From Novosphingobium sp. (lineage in GTDB: Bacteria; Pseudomonadota; Alphaproteobacteria; Sphingomonadales; Sphingomonadaceae): a stretch of DNA of 64,000 bases. Below, piece after piece: positions 1-9,556 of this stretch. The notes below the pieces were generated by a model, which was given only the letters and a program-made list of their open reading frames with translations, made no database searches and was not told the origin of the DNA. The stretch lies in contig NZ_JAUYNB010000013.1 in NCBI RefSeq assembly GCF_030699305.1, positions 124,001-188,000 on the forward strand. The letters run 5' to 3'. Positions within the stretch are counted from its first letter, which is position 1; each line of letters starts with the position of its first letter. The position numbers were made by a program, and so were the translations under genes.

Positions 1-427
<427 letters not shown>

Positions 428-433
428 GACATC

Positions 434-691
434 ATGGCCCTCCACTTCGAACTCGTCACGCCTGCGCGCCTGGTCCGCTCGGACGACGTCCACATGGTCG
501 TCGTGCCCGGTGCCGAGGGTGAGTTCGGCGTGTTGGAGGGCCACGCGCCCTTCATGTCGACCATCCGTGACGGTGCGCTGAAGGTCTACCGGACCGAAGG
601 TGGCCAGCCGGAAGAAATCATGATCCAGGGTGGTTTCGCCGAAGTGAGCGCCACTGGCCTCACCGTGCTGGCGGAACACGTCGAGGGCTGA
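434..691 (+). CDS. atpC: F1F0 ATP synthase subunit epsilon
   Basis: 85 residues beginning [14 protein letters not shown], followed by the beta-sandwich motif [15 protein letters not shown] typical of epsilon. It is shorter than enterobacterial AtpC (about 138 residues) because the C-terminal two-helix inhibitory domain is absent; this short form is common in sphingomonads. The subunit is part of the central stalk of ATP synthase on the cytoplasmic face of the inner membrane. It lies directly behind atpD and before a strong terminator, so it is the last gene of the operon. Confidence 0.96.
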   Translation: MALHFELVTPARLVRSDDVHMVVVPGAEGEFGVLEGHAPFMSTIRDGALKVYRTEGGQPEEIMIQGGFAEVSATGLTVLAEHVEG

Positions 692-718
692 TCCGCCTTC
701 CACTTGTGTCTCATGAAC

Positions 719-750
719 AAGGGCGGTCCTGCGGGGCCGCCCTTTTCGTT
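719..750 (+). terminator. Rho-independent terminator of the atp operon
   Basis: A 9-bp stem (721-729 GGGCGGTCC with 734-742 GGGCCGCCC, including one G-T pair) with a TGCG loop is followed by TTTTCGTTT. It sits 28 bp after the atpC stop. Confidence 0.85.
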
Positions 751-778
751 TGTCCGGGCGCAGTGTAAGCCCTGCCCC

Positions 779-1117
779 ATGGCAAAGATTGATCGACTGG
801 AGCGGCTGGATACGCACCGTGCTGAACTGGAAGCGGAATATACCGCCGCGCTGATCGACGCCCTGCGGGTCACCGCCGCCGGGAAATGGGGCCTGTTCGA
901 CCATCAGGCTGACCGTAATGCGCGCAAGGCGGTTGCCCCGGTGATCGAAAACCTGACCGAACTGGCCGAGACGATCGAACGGATGCGCGAACAGCTGATG
1001 ATGCCGCCGTTCGAGCTGCATCACGAATTCATGGCCGCGCGCGGGCCGGTCAGTTCGCAGGCTGTGGGTGAGCCGAAGCAGGCGCAGGCCTGGCTCGGTC
1101 GGCTGACTGCCAGCTAG
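779..1117 (+). CDS. Small conserved hypothetical helical protein
   Basis: 112 residues from the ATG at 779 (MAKIDRLERLDTHRAEL). An earlier in-frame ATG at 704 would place the atp terminator inside the gene, so 779 is preferred. The sequence is soluble, rich in charged residues and predicted helical, with no signal peptide or membrane segment. I do not recognise a named family. It lies alone between the atp terminator and the convergent sulfatase-fold gene, whose stop is 4 bp away. Confidence 0.65.
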   Translation: MAKIDRLERLDTHRAELEAEYTAALIDALRVTAAGKWGLFDHQADRNARKAVAPVIENLTELAETIERMREQLMMPPFELHHEFMAARGPVSSQAVGEPKQAQAWLGRLTAS

Positions 1118-1120
1118 CCC

Positions 1121-2452
1121 TTATTTCGCGCGCAGGAACACCCACGGCACTTTGTCCCCGTCAAACCGCTCACGCGCCTTGCGCTGAAAAAATGGCGGCA
1201 TGTGATCGCCCACGATCAGGATGTCGGTTGGCGGCAATTTCGGGTCCATCGCCATCGCGGTGATCGCATTGGCCAACTGGTGGTGGATCACGAAAATCCG
1301 GCACAGCATCGGCGGCCCGTCAGCCAGCACAGCCCCGCCATGATCGCAATCGGTGGTGCCCAGCGAGGGATCGTCCAGCACGGGCAAGTGCGTGTTGAGC
1401 GTGACCCAGTAATGCAGTTGGGGCTGCTTCGCGTCCTTGATCCGTTGACCGATGATCCCGGCGATGTCGGTGTCACAGGCCCCCGGAAACACCCCGCCGC
1501 ACGGCTTGGCCCCGGCTTGCAGCGAACGCTCGGCAAAGTTGCGTTCCTGAAGGCCCAGCTTGGGCCACCACTGATGGCGGCTGAAGAACCAGCCCGGAAA
1601 GGCGTGCCAGCCGGTGGTCTTGTATCCGGCCGCCGCATAGCGTTTGGGCAGGCAGTTCGCAGCGGCAATGTCCAGCGTCAGGTAATCGGCCCATTGGCTG
1701 CACAACTCGCGCATTTCGGCTGAGGTGGTCGAGCCGTAATAGGGCGTGATTCCAGCGCTCACCGCATAGCGCGCGCGCCATTCGGGGCGGTTCCAGTCCG
1801 CCTCGAACAAGCGGCGCTCTTCTGCCCCCACGGGATTGCCCAGCGCCTCGACCAGCACGATCACCAGGTGACGGCGCTCCTGGCCGGGTTGTTCCACCCC
1901 GGCCTGACGCACGGCGGAGGTGAAGGGATTGCGCGGATCGGGCAGGCCCTGATAGCTGCCAGCCGTGCTGGCAGTGGCGCCGTTGTCGATCAACGTCACG
2001 CCCAGCGCGATCAGCAGGCCGAGCAGCCACGGCTTGGCCCCGGCAAAGCGCGGCACGCGCGGGACCATGAACCACCCCGCGACCAGCGCCGCCAGCACCA
2101 CCGCTCCGCCGATCACGTAATCGGGCGAACGCAGCGGGCGCACTTCCAGCAGGAACGGCAGCAGCAATTCGTAATTGTAGATCGTGATGTTAAACGTCTT
2201 GCCGACATAGACCACCGCCATGGCCAGCGTCAGCAGCACCAGCACCGCGCGCCGCACCCGCAACCCCGGCAGTTGCGAGGCGGCCAGCGCCAGCGCGCCC
2301 AGCCCCAGCCAGTATCGCCCCATCGGCGGCCCGCCGATCGGCCAGGTCAGCATCACCACCAGCCCCGGAAGGACCAGCCAGACCAGCGCCCATAACCACG
2401 GAATCGAACGAACAAGCGAAGACTGCAATTCAGGGTTCCCGGTAACGATCAT
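1121..2452 (-). CDS. Membrane-anchored sulfatase/phosphoethanolamine-transferase-fold protein
   Basis: 443 residues. The first 150 residues hold about four to five hydrophobic segments; from about residue 195 a periplasmic alkaline-phosphatase-superfamily domain begins. The usual metal and nucleophile positions can be matched: E202 in VLVEALG, the threonines in YYGSTTSAEM (about 242-243) as nucleophile, and GDHMPPF near residue 420 for the Asp-His metal pair. Known relatives move phosphoethanolamine or phosphoglycerol onto envelope glycans or lipid A. The substrate here cannot be read from sequence. Several Cys residues in the catalytic domain could form disulfides, as in EptA-type enzymes. 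Confidence 0.75.
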   Translation of the reverse strand: MIVTGNPELQSSLVRSIPWLWALVWLVLPGLVVMLTWPIGGPPMGRYWLGLGALALAASQLPGLRVRRAVLVLLTLAMAVVYVGKTFNITIYNYELLLPFLLEVRPLRSPDYVIGGAVVLAALVAGWFMVPRVPRFAGAKPWLLGLLIALGVTLIDNGATASTAGSYQGLPDPRNPFTSAVRQAGVEQPGQERRHLVIVLVEALGNPVGAEERRLFEADWNRPEWRARYAVSAGITPYYGSTTSAEMRELCSQWADYLTLDIAAANCLPKRYAAAGYKTTGWHAFPGWFFSRHQWWPKLGLQERNFAERSLQAGAKPCGGVFPGACDTDIAGIIGQRIKDAKQPQLHYWVTLNTHLPVLDDPSLGTTDCDHGGAVLADGPPMLCRIFVIHHQLANAITAMAMDPKLPPTDILIVGDHMPPFFQRKARERFDGDKVPWVFLRAK

Positions 2453-2519
2453 CGTCGGCGCGCGGCGATGTCAGCAGTGTGACGGCCATTCCTTTGCGGT
2501 AAAAGCCGTTGCACTCAAG

Positions 2520-3431
2520 CTAATCATGCGCCGCAGGTTTGCCTGACGCGGCTGGCGCACTGCCCGCACGCCACAAATACAGCCCGGCGATGATGATGAT
2601 CCCCGCCCCCAGCAGCGTCCAGGCATCGAGGCGATCGCCAAACACCAGCCACCCGGCCAGCGACGCGACCAGCAACTGCACATACGTCATCGGCGCGATG
2701 GTGGCCGCCCCGGCGCGGACCGTGCCCATATAGATCAGCCAGTGCGCGCAGCTCGCCGAACAGGCCACCAGCGCGCAGCGGGCCAGCACGCTCCAGTGCG
2801 GCCAGGTCAGGACGTATTGTTCGATCCCGCTGAAATGGAACGCCGCCGCCGCGACCAGCAACAGCGGCGCGGCAAAGGCCCCGACATAGAACTGCATCGC
2901 CAGCGCCGAGCCCTTGCCCGCGACAAAACGGTTGCCGATCATCAGCAGGCTCATCCCTAGCGCCGACAGCAGCGGCAGCAGCGCCGCCCAGCCCGCCGCC
3001 ATGAAATTGGGCCGCAGCACGATCAGCACCCCGGTGAACGCAATGGCCGATGCGACCCACGTCTGCCGCCGCGCCGGTTCGCCCAGCAGCAAGGCGGCCA
3101 GCAGCGCGGTGATCATCGGACTGGTGAAGGTCACCGCCGTCGCCGCCGCCAGCGGCATGAAGAAGATCGCGGAGAAGAACCCCAGCGTCGCCATCCCGAC
3201 CGCCGCCCCGCGCACCAGTTGCACCCTGGGATGCGGCATCCGGAACACCGCCGTGCCCTCACGCGCGTGCAGCAAGCCGGCCAGCCCGATCGCGCCGATC
3301 ACATACCGCGCCGCCGCGATCGCCACCGGCGACCACTGCCCCACCATCGTCTTGACCACCACATCGCCGAACGAGAGCATGGCGAACCCCGCCAGCGCGA
3401 ACAGCAATCCGGATCGTTCCAGCGATTTCAT
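2520..3431 (-). CDS. DMT-superfamily transporter (EamA type)
   Basis: 303 residues with ten hydrophobic segments arranged as two EamA repeats. The N-terminal FALAGFAMLSFGDVVVKTMVG and the VTFTSPMITALLAALLLGE segment before the fifth helix fit the RhaT/EamA family of drug/metabolite exporters in the inner membrane. The substrate is unknown. The gene is monocistronic and convergent with nothing upstream; 67 bp separate its stop from the start of the sulfatase-fold gene on the same strand. Confidence 0.85.
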   Translation of the reverse strand: MKSLERSGLLFALAGFAMLSFGDVVVKTMVGQWSPVAIAAARYVIGAIGLAGLLHAREGTAVFRMPHPRVQLVRGAAVGMATLGFFSAIFFMPLAAATAVTFTSPMITALLAALLLGEPARRQTWVASAIAFTGVLIVLRPNFMAAGWAALLPLLSALGMSLLMIGNRFVAGKGSALAMQFYVGAFAAPLLLVAAAAFHFSGIEQYVLTWPHWSVLARCALVACSASCAHWLIYMGTVRAGAATIAPMTYVQLLVASLAGWLVFGDRLDAWTLLGAGIIIIAGLYLWRAGSAPAASGKPAAHD

Positions 3432-3598
3432 GGGCCTCCCCGGTTAGCCGTGTGGCCGCTTCGTTAGGGGCTTTGTCGGTGGATGTCATCCCGCGTCCGC
3501 GTGAGCCGCCAAGGCTTTACCCGGCGTTAAACAGTCATGCTTAACAAGGTCTCACCAGCTGCCCGCTCGCTTTGCGGTCAACTGAATTCCGGGGGCCT

Positions 3599-4609
3599 AT
3601 GACCAAGCTGATTATCCAGATCCCGTGCTTTAACGAGGCAGGCAGTCTGCCCGACACGCTGATCGCCCTGCCGCGCAAGATCGACGGGATCGACACGGTC
3701 GAGATTCTGGTGATCGACGATGGCAGCCACGATGGCACGGCCGACGTGGCGCGCCGGTTCGGGGTTCAGCATATTGTCCGACATCGCCGCAACCGGGGGC
3801 TGGCTGCCGCGTTCCAGTCTGGCATCGATGCAGCTCTGGCCGCTGGCGCGGATATCATCGTGAACACCGATGCCGATGGCCAGTATGTCGGCGCCGACAT
3901 TGCCTTGCTGGTCGGGCCGATTGTCCGGCATGAAGCCGATATCGTGATTGGTGATCGCGGCGTTGGCCGCAACGCCCATTTCGGTCCGCTGAAGCGCCTG
4001 TTGCAGCGGCTGTGCAGCTTTGCCGTGCGGCGATTGTCCCGCACCGATGTGACCGATGCTGTCAGCGGCTTTCGCGCAATCAGCCGCGCCGCTGCACAGC
4101 GGATCACCATCACCACCGATTTTTCATACACCACCGACATGCTCATCCAGGCCGGACGCAAGCGGTTGAAAATTACCAGCGTGCCGATCCGCACCAATGC
4201 TACCGAACGACCGTCGCGGCTGTTCAAATCGATCCCGCAGTTTATCGCCCGTCAGTTGATGACGATGGCCCGCGCCTATGCAACTCATAACCCGATGCGC
4301 ACTTTCGCGCTGTTGGGCGCAGCGATGACCGTGCTGGGACTGATCCCGATTGTGCGGTTCCTGTATTTCTGGATGATTGATGGCGGTGCCGGGCACATTC
4401 AGTCGCTGGTGCTGGGCGGAGCGTTGCTGGTGCTGGGCGTCGTCACCGGGTTGATGGGGGTGCTGGCCGAACTGATCGGCGCGAACCGCAAGTTGCTGGA
4501 AGCGTCGCTGCAAAAGCTGCGCCAGCTGGAAGAGCAGGTCGCAGCGCTGGATCCGCCCGCACCAGCCGCAAGACGACCCAGCGCGGATCAGCACAAGAAC
4601 GCAGCATGA
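3599..4609 (+). CDS. Polyprenyl-phosphate glycosyltransferase, family 2
   Basis: 336 residues from ATG 3599 (MTKLIIQIPCFNEAG); the upstream in-frame ATG at 3572 only adds nine residues without family similarity. The GT2 fold shows IPCFNEAGSL, the nucleotide-sugar Asp pair in VIDDGSHDGT (about residue 40) and NTDADGQY (about 95), as in dolichol-phosphate mannosyltransferases. Two membrane helices follow the catalytic domain (about 235-290), then a short coiled tail. It overlaps the next gene by ATGA at 4606, so the two are translationally coupled. It likely charges a lipid carrier for the downstream GT39-type enzyme. Confidence 0.85.
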   Translation: MTKLIIQIPCFNEAGSLPDTLIALPRKIDGIDTVEILVIDDGSHDGTADVARRFGVQHIVRHRRNRGLAAAFQSGIDAALAAGADIIVNTDADGQYVGADIALLVGPIVRHEADIVIGDRGVGRNAHFGPLKRLLQRLCSFAVRRLSRTDVTDAVSGFRAISRAAAQRITITTDFSYTTDMLIQAGRKRLKITSVPIRTNATERPSRLFKSIPQFIARQLMTMARAYATHNPMRTFALLGAAMTVLGLIPIVRFLYFWMIDGGAGHIQSLVLGGALLVLGVVTGLMGVLAELIGANRKLLEASLQKLRQLEEQVAALDPPAPAARRPSADQHKNAA

Positions 4610-6285
4610 CGGCCCCTGTCGCGTCCACCGTGTCAGCCCCGCAAGTCCCGGCCCGACCGTTGTCGGAACGCTGGCTGTTCGCCGCGTTCGCACTGGCCGT
4701 GCTGTTGCAACTGGAACTGGTGTTCAACCGCCCGGTCAACTGGGACGAGTTCTATCACCTGACCGAGGCCCACGCGTTCCACCAGGGCCGTCTGACCGAA
4801 ACGTTGCAGGTGCTGTATGCCCGCGCGTTCTTCTGGCTGCCGCTGTTACCGGTGGATGCAGTCGACCAGGTGCGGGTGGCCCGGCTGTTCATGCTGGCAT
4901 GCGAACTGTTCACCGTCTGGGCCATTTTTGCGATGGCCAGTCGGTTTGTGACGCGAACCGCCGCGATGGTCGCGGCTCTGGCCTATTTGACCGGCGGCTA
5001 TGTCTTTCAGCACGGCATGTCATTCCGGGCTGATCCTATGGCAGCCGCATTCCTGATGGGGACGCTGTATATCCTGCTGACCAGCCGCCTGAACTGGCTG
5101 GCAATCGCACTGGCGGGGTTCCTGACCGGGCTGGCATTTCTTACCACGATCAAGATCGTGCTCTATGCCCCGGCGTTTGCGGCGATCGCGTGGCTGCGCT
5201 GGGTGCAAACCGATGACCGCCGCGATCTGATCGTGCGCGGGGCCGCGTTCACCGGCGCGGCGCTGGCATTTTCCGCGGTGCTGGTCGGGCTGACGATGTT
5301 GACCTTGCCCCCCGAAGATCCCGCCGCCGCCCATGCTGCGGCCCAGCGGCTGTCCTCATCGGGCACCATGATGTTCGACATGGGGCTGTTCCCGCGCTGG
5401 GGTTATGCGCTGGCGGCAATTGCCTTTGCGCCGGTCCTGGGCATCATCGTATTGCGCACGCCGTTCGATCTGCGCACCGCCCCTTATGCAAAGGCCGACA
5501 AGATCGCCCTGTTGCTGCTGATGGGACCGTTGCTGAGCATCAGTTTCTACAGCAACAGCCTGCCGTATTTTTACACTTTCATCCTGCCGCCGGTAATGGT
5601 CGGCGCGGCGATCGGGGCCGATGTCATGCAGCGCCGTTTCGGACTGGGGTTGATCACGGCTGCGCTGCTGGCGAACGCCGCAATCATCAGCCTGGGCACC
5701 CCGCGCAGCGTTCTGACCACCCAGAAGCAAGTGCTGGCAGCCGTCGCGGAGATCTTTCCACAACCGGTGGCCTATTTCGACTTTCCGGGGATGATCGCGC
5801 ATTTTCCCAAAGCCAATTTCTTCATGACCAACTGGGGCGTGCGAAAATACTGGGATGGACTGGAGCCCAGCTTCGGCGCGGTAATGGCAAGCGAAACGGT
5901 GCCCTTGCTGATCCTGAACCAGGAGCCGCTGACCCGCAACCAGACCGAGCATGACGGCGCGTGGGAGTTTACGCCTGCCGATCGGGTTGCCTTGCGCGAA
6001 GGCTTCATTCCGCATTGGGGGCCGCTGTGGGTAGCGGGGCAACGTCTGGCGGGCGGGGAACTGAACCGCGTCATCACGATCCGCACGCCGGGGACTTATA
6101 CGATCGAAGGCGCAGCCGTGCGAATTGGCGGACAGGTGTATCGGGCCGGATCGACGGTTGAGTTCGCGCGCGGCCCGCTCCGGGTTGAGCGCACGTCGCC
6201 CGCCGAAACGGTGCTGCGCTGGGGCGACCACTTGCCCAAGCCCGCCGCGCCCTATCGCGGCGACCCGGTGATGCAGGACTTCTGA
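4606..6285 (+). CDS. GT-C fold membrane glycosyltransferase (GT39/ArnT-like)
   Basis: 559 residues with about ten to eleven membrane helices followed by a C-terminal periplasmic tail of about 150 residues. After the first helix the motif NRPVNWDEFYHLTEA carries the catalytic Asp/Glu expected in the first periplasmic loop of GT-C enzymes using polyprenyl-phosphate sugars. It overlaps the GT2 gene, which probably makes its donor. The acceptor is unknown (lipid A, polysaccharide or protein). Its stop lies 17 bp from the convergent flippase-like gene. Confidence 0.8.
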   Translation: MTAPVASTVSAPQVPARPLSERWLFAAFALAVLLQLELVFNRPVNWDEFYHLTEAHAFHQGRLTETLQVLYARAFFWLPLLPVDAVDQVRVARLFMLACELFTVWAIFAMASRFVTRTAAMVAALAYLTGGYVFQHGMSFRADPMAAAFLMGTLYILLTSRLNWLAIALAGFLTGLAFLTTIKIVLYAPAFAAIAWLRWVQTDDRRDLIVRGAAFTGAALAFSAVLVGLTMLTLPPEDPAAAHAAAQRLSSSGTMMFDMGLFPRWGYALAAIAFAPVLGIIVLRTPFDLRTAPYAKADKIALLLLMGPLLSISFYSNSLPYFYTFILPPVMVGAAIGADVMQRRFGLGLITAALLANAAIISLGTPRSVLTTQKQVLAAVAEIFPQPVAYFDFPGMIAHFPKANFFMTNWGVRKYWDGLEPSFGAVMASETVPLLILNQEPLTRNQTEHDGAWEFTPADRVALREGFIPHWGPLWVAGQRLAGGELNRVITIRTPGTYTIEGAAVRIGGQVYRAGSTVEFARGPLRVERTSPAETVLRWGDHLPKPAAPYRGDPVMQDF

Positions 6286-6301
6286 AAGCAACCGCTCGCA
6301 A

Positions 6302-7165
6302 TCAGCGTGAGCGGCTCCGCCACTGGGTGAACAGTCCATAACCCAGATCGCCAAGCACCGAGCCGATCCGCAGCGCCAGCACGGCGGCCAGCAAGGCCGG
6401 TGCGGGCATCGTCCCGGCGGCGAGCGCCAGCAGTGCGGCCTCGCGCACGCCAAGTCCGCCAGGGGCGACGGGAATCACGAACCCAGCAAGCCACGCCAGC
6501 AGGAACAGCGCGGCGAACTGCGCCAGAGCCGCGCCTGCGGGTAGCACCGCCGCACCGACTACGGCGGCCGCGGCGGCAAATCCGGAAAACGCGATCAACT
6601 GGCAACCCAGCGCTCGCAGCAACGGGCGGCGCCCGGTAACGGTGGCGGCAATGACGCCCAGCGCCGCCGCACCCGCCAGCAGCGGTTGCTGCACGGCTAT
6701 CAGGCATCCGGCAGCCACCGTCATGCTGGCGGCGACATGCAGCCCGATTTCCGCAACGCTGGCCTTGGCCAACTGCCTGTGTTCCAGCCCGGCGCTGGCA
6801 CCGCCGAACTGGCGGCTCACATATTGAAAGACCGACCCGGGCAGATATTTCATCAGCACGCCCCGGCCGTATATGGCAGCAGCGGCGCGCTTGCCCAGCC
6901 GCGCTTCGGGATCGGCCAGCACCTGCCAGCCGCGCGCCAGCGCAACGTCCGCCGCGCCAAACAGCACCGGGGTCGCCAGCAAGGCCGCACCCAGCGACCA
7001 GCTGGCCTGATCGAGCAAACCGGCAGGTTCCAGCTGCCACAGCCGTTCACCGATAAAGCCGATACATCCGGCCAGGATCAGCCCAGAACCCCACCGGCCA
7101 AACTGGTCGGCGGCAGAGCGGCTCAGCGGAACTGGCTGTGCCGCGTCCGTCGGCGTTTCAGCCAT
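6302..7165 (-). CDS. Lysylphosphatidylglycerol synthase/flippase-like membrane protein
   Basis: 287 residues from the ATG at 7165 (MAETPTDAAQPVPL), giving about eight membrane helices. The motif FVIPVAPGGLGVREAALL near the C terminus is the signature of the LPG synthase membrane-domain (UPF0104/YbhN) family. Members act with polyprenyl or dolichol-linked glycosylation, so the context beside GT2 and GT39 enzymes fits envelope glycan assembly. A start at 7246 is possible but would overlap the upstream gene by 89 bp; at 7165 the overlap is 8 bp (ATGGCTGA). Confidence 0.75.
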   Translation of the reverse strand: MAETPTDAAQPVPLSRSAADQFGRWGSGLILAGCIGFIGERLWQLEPAGLLDQASWSLGAALLATPVLFGAADVALARGWQVLADPEARLGKRAAAAIYGRGVLMKYLPGSVFQYVSRQFGGASAGLEHRQLAKASVAEIGLHVAASMTVAAGCLIAVQQPLLAGAAALGVIAATVTGRRPLLRALGCQLIAFSGFAAAAAVVGAAVLPAGAALAQFAALFLLAWLAGFVIPVAPGGLGVREAALLALAAGTMPAPALLAAVLALRIGSVLGDLGYGLFTQWRSRSR

Positions 7166-7802
7166 GCAGGATGCTGCTGAAATCGGGATAGGGCACGCAA
7201 TAGGAACGGCCGAAGTAGCGGTGCTCGCGCAGCCCGCACCGGGCAATGCCGGCCCGGTAACGCTTCCGCCCTGAATCGTCGAACAACACGATGCCGCCCG
7301 GCTTCAGGAACGGGATGGCCCGTTCAAGGCATTCGATCCGGCGGCGGCCATCGACCACGATCAGGTCAAACTGCCCACCAGCTTCGGCAATCGCGCCGAT
7401 GTAATCTTCACCGGCCAGTTCACGGTGCCACAGGCGGGCGTTGGTGAACCCCGCCACCAATGGCGACAGCAGTTTGTGCCAATCACCATGGTGTTCGACG
7501 CTGATGACTTCATGTGCGCGGCGGGCGAGCCAGGCAGTGCTGGCACCCGAACCATATTCAAAGACCCGCGCACCGGGACGCAGGGCCAGAAACTCTGCCA
7601 CTTCACGCGTCGCGCCAACATGCCACCATGGGCAATCCAGCGGGATCATCCGCTGCGGCTGATGGATCGCCAGCAAAGATGCGCTCCAGCGGCGCCAGCC
7701 ATAGGCATTGTCAACACGTGCGCGGTTGGAAAACGCCTCCAGCACCGGCACGGCCGCAAGGGCCTGAGCCGAAGATGAATACAGCCGCTTTGCCAAGTCC
7801 AT
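7158..7802 (-). CDS. Class I SAM-dependent methyltransferase
   Basis: 214 residues. The segment RPGARVFEYGSGASTAWLA (about 75-93) is motif I for S-adenosylmethionine binding, followed by VISVEHHGDW (motif II acidic residue) and FDLIVVDGRRR. The fold resembles FkbM/macrocin-O-type small methyltransferases. It is the first gene of a two-gene minus-strand unit with the flippase-like protein, opposite the GT2/GT39 pair, suggesting a methylation step on an envelope sugar. The substrate is unproven. Confidence 0.75.
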   Translation of the reverse strand: MDLAKRLYSSSAQALAAVPVLEAFSNRARVDNAYGWRRWSASLLAIHQPQRMIPLDCPWWHVGATREVAEFLALRPGARVFEYGSGASTAWLARRAHEVISVEHHGDWHKLLSPLVAGFTNARLWHRELAGEDYIGAIAEAGGQFDLIVVDGRRRIECLERAIPFLKPGGIVLFDDSGRKRYRAGIARCGLREHRYFGRSYCVPYPDFSSILHG

Positions 7803-7846
7803 GGTTCACCCCTTCGATTGATCCGCCGGGTCTAACCACTGGGCTG

Positions 7847-7861
7847 TTAAGAACATCCTAA
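7847..7861. promoter_or_regulatory. CtrA-like site upstream of cpaF
   Basis: TTAA (7847-7850), seven bases, then CTAA (7858-7861): one mismatch from the TTAA-N7-TTAA CtrA consensus of alphaproteobacteria. It lies about 190 bp before cpaF and 45 bp before the divergent methyltransferase. Pilus genes are known CtrA targets in Caulobacter; the assignment here is by motif only. Confidence 0.35.
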
Positions 7862-8053
7862 CGATACTTCGCAACACATGACCGCGCCGCACGGATACCG
7901 TTTACCTCCAGACAACATGCCGCCGTCCACTCGCACGACTGAGGCTTGTTAGGAAATATTCAAAGTTTCCGTCCTATTCACCATGTCGATAAGCCGCAGG
8001 GTAGTTATCCCCGTGGCACCTGGACAGTCCGATTTTCCGAAGGTTCCCGCACG

Positions 8054-9556
8054 ATGAGCGCATTTGGCCGACGCAATGGAGTGAGTGGCATGGCCGCCGG
8101 GGCCAGGCCGAAATTCGGTGTGGCACGCCCGATGAAGGGCGGCATCGATACGGCAAAGTCTGCGGCGGAACATTCGATGCCGATGCCGGGCGAAGATATC
8201 GGCGCCCAGCTGGACCCCAACAAGCAGGACGCGATGACGCGGCTGGCTGACCGCGTGAACGGCGTGAACGAGGGCAATTATCAGGCCGAAGGCTTCGAAG
8301 CATCGGTTCACAAGATCAAGGAACAGGTGCTGCCGCGCCTGCTGGAACGCGTCGACCCCGAAGCCGCCGCCACGCTGACCAAGGATGAGCTGTCGGAAGA
8401 ATTCCGCCCGATCATCATGGAAGTGCTGGCCGAACTGAAAGTCACCCTGAACCGGCGTGAACAGTTCGCGCTGGAAAAGGTGCTGATCGACGAGCTGCTG
8501 GGCTTTGGCCCGCTCGAAGAACTGCTCAACGATCCCGACGTGTCGGACATCATGGTCAACGGGCCGGAACAGACCTACATCGAAAAGAAGGGCAAGCTGA
8601 CGATTGCCCCGATCCGCTTCCGCGATGAAGCGCACCTGTTCCAGATCGCCCAGCGCATCGTGAACCAGGTCGGCCGCCGCGTCGACCAGACCACCCCGCT
8701 CTGCGACGCCCGCCTGAAAGACGGCAGCCGCGTCAACGTGATCGTCCCGCCGCTGAGCTTGCGTGGCACCGCGATCTCGATTCGCAAGTTTTCCGAAAAG
8801 CCGATCACGCTCGATATGCTGCGCGATTTCGGATCGATGTCGGACAAGATGTGTACCGCGCTGAAAATCGCCGGTGCCTGCCGGATGAACATCGTGATCT
8901 CGGGCGGTACGGGTTCGGGTAAGACGACCATGCTCAACGCCATGTCGAAGATGATCGACCCGGGCGAACGCGTACTGACGATCGAAGACGCCGCCGAACT
9001 GCGGCTGCAACAGCCGCACTGGCTGCCGCTGGAAACCCGCCCGCCGAACCTGGAAGGGCAAGGCGCGATCACCATCGGCGATCTGGTCAAGAACGCCCTG
9101 CGTATGCGGCCCGACCGGATCATCCTGGGCGAAATTCGCGGCGCGGAGTGCTTCGATCTGCTCGCCGCGATGAACACCGGTCACGATGGTTCGATGTGCA
9201 CGCTCCACGCCAACAGCGCGCGCGAAGCCCTCGGCCGTATGGAAAACATGATCCTGATGGGTGACATCAAGATCCCCAAGGAAGCCATCAGCCGCCAGAT
9301 CGCCGAATCGGTCGACCTGATCGTGCAGGTCAAGCGTCTGCGCGATGGTTCGCGCCGCACGACCGGCATCACCGAAGTGATCGGGATGGAAGGCGATGTG
9401 ATCGTGACGCAGGAACTGTTCAAGTTCGAGTATCTTGACGAAAGCGACGACGGCAAGATCATCGGCGAATTCCGCGCCAGCGGCCTGCGTCCCTATACGC
9501 TGGAAAAGGCCCGCCAGTTCGGGTTTGACCAGGCCTATCTGGAAGCCTGCCTCTAG
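8054..9556 (+). CDS. cpaF: CpaF/TadA-type pilus assembly ATPase
   Basis: 500 residues from ATG 8054 (MSAFGRRNGVSG); the in-frame start at 7946 adds 36 residues of unlikely composition. After a disordered N-terminus comes the helical N-domain (about 75-150), then the secretion ATPase core: Walker A SGGTGSGKTT (about 283-292), the Asp box with RVLTIEDAAELRL, Walker B RIILGEIRG (about 355) and the His box TGHDGSMCTLHANS. This hexameric ATPase powers Flp/Tad pilus assembly at the inner membrane. No other cpa/tad genes are beside it, which is unusual; partners must be elsewhere. Confidence 0.92.
   Translation: MSAFGRRNGVSGMAAGARPKFGVARPMKGGIDTAKSAAEHSMPMPGEDIGAQLDPNKQDAMTRLADRVNGVNEGNYQAEGFEASVHKIKEQVLPRLLERVDPEAAATLTKDELSEEFRPIIMEVLAELKVTLNRREQFALEKVLIDELLGFGPLEELLNDPDVSDIMVNGPEQTYIEKKGKLTIAPIRFRDEAHLFQIAQRIVNQVGRRVDQTTPLCDARLKDGSRVNVIVPPLSLRGTAISIRKFSEKPITLDMLRDFGSMSDKMCTALKIAGACRMNIVISGGTGSGKTTMLNAMSKMIDPGERVLTIEDAAELRLQQPHWLPLETRPPNLEGQGAITIGDLVKNALRMRPDRIILGEIRGAECFDLLAAMNTGHDGSMCTLHANSAREALGRMENMILMGDIKIPKEAISRQIAESVDLIVQVKRLRDGSRRTTGITEVIGMEGDVIVTQELFKFEYLDESDDGKIIGEFRASGLRPYTLEKARQFGFDQAYLEACL

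Noticed and set aside
704-778. N-terminal extension of the small protein at 779-1117
   Set aside because: It would encode the atp terminator hairpin as protein and lacks a ribosome site; ATG 779 is better.
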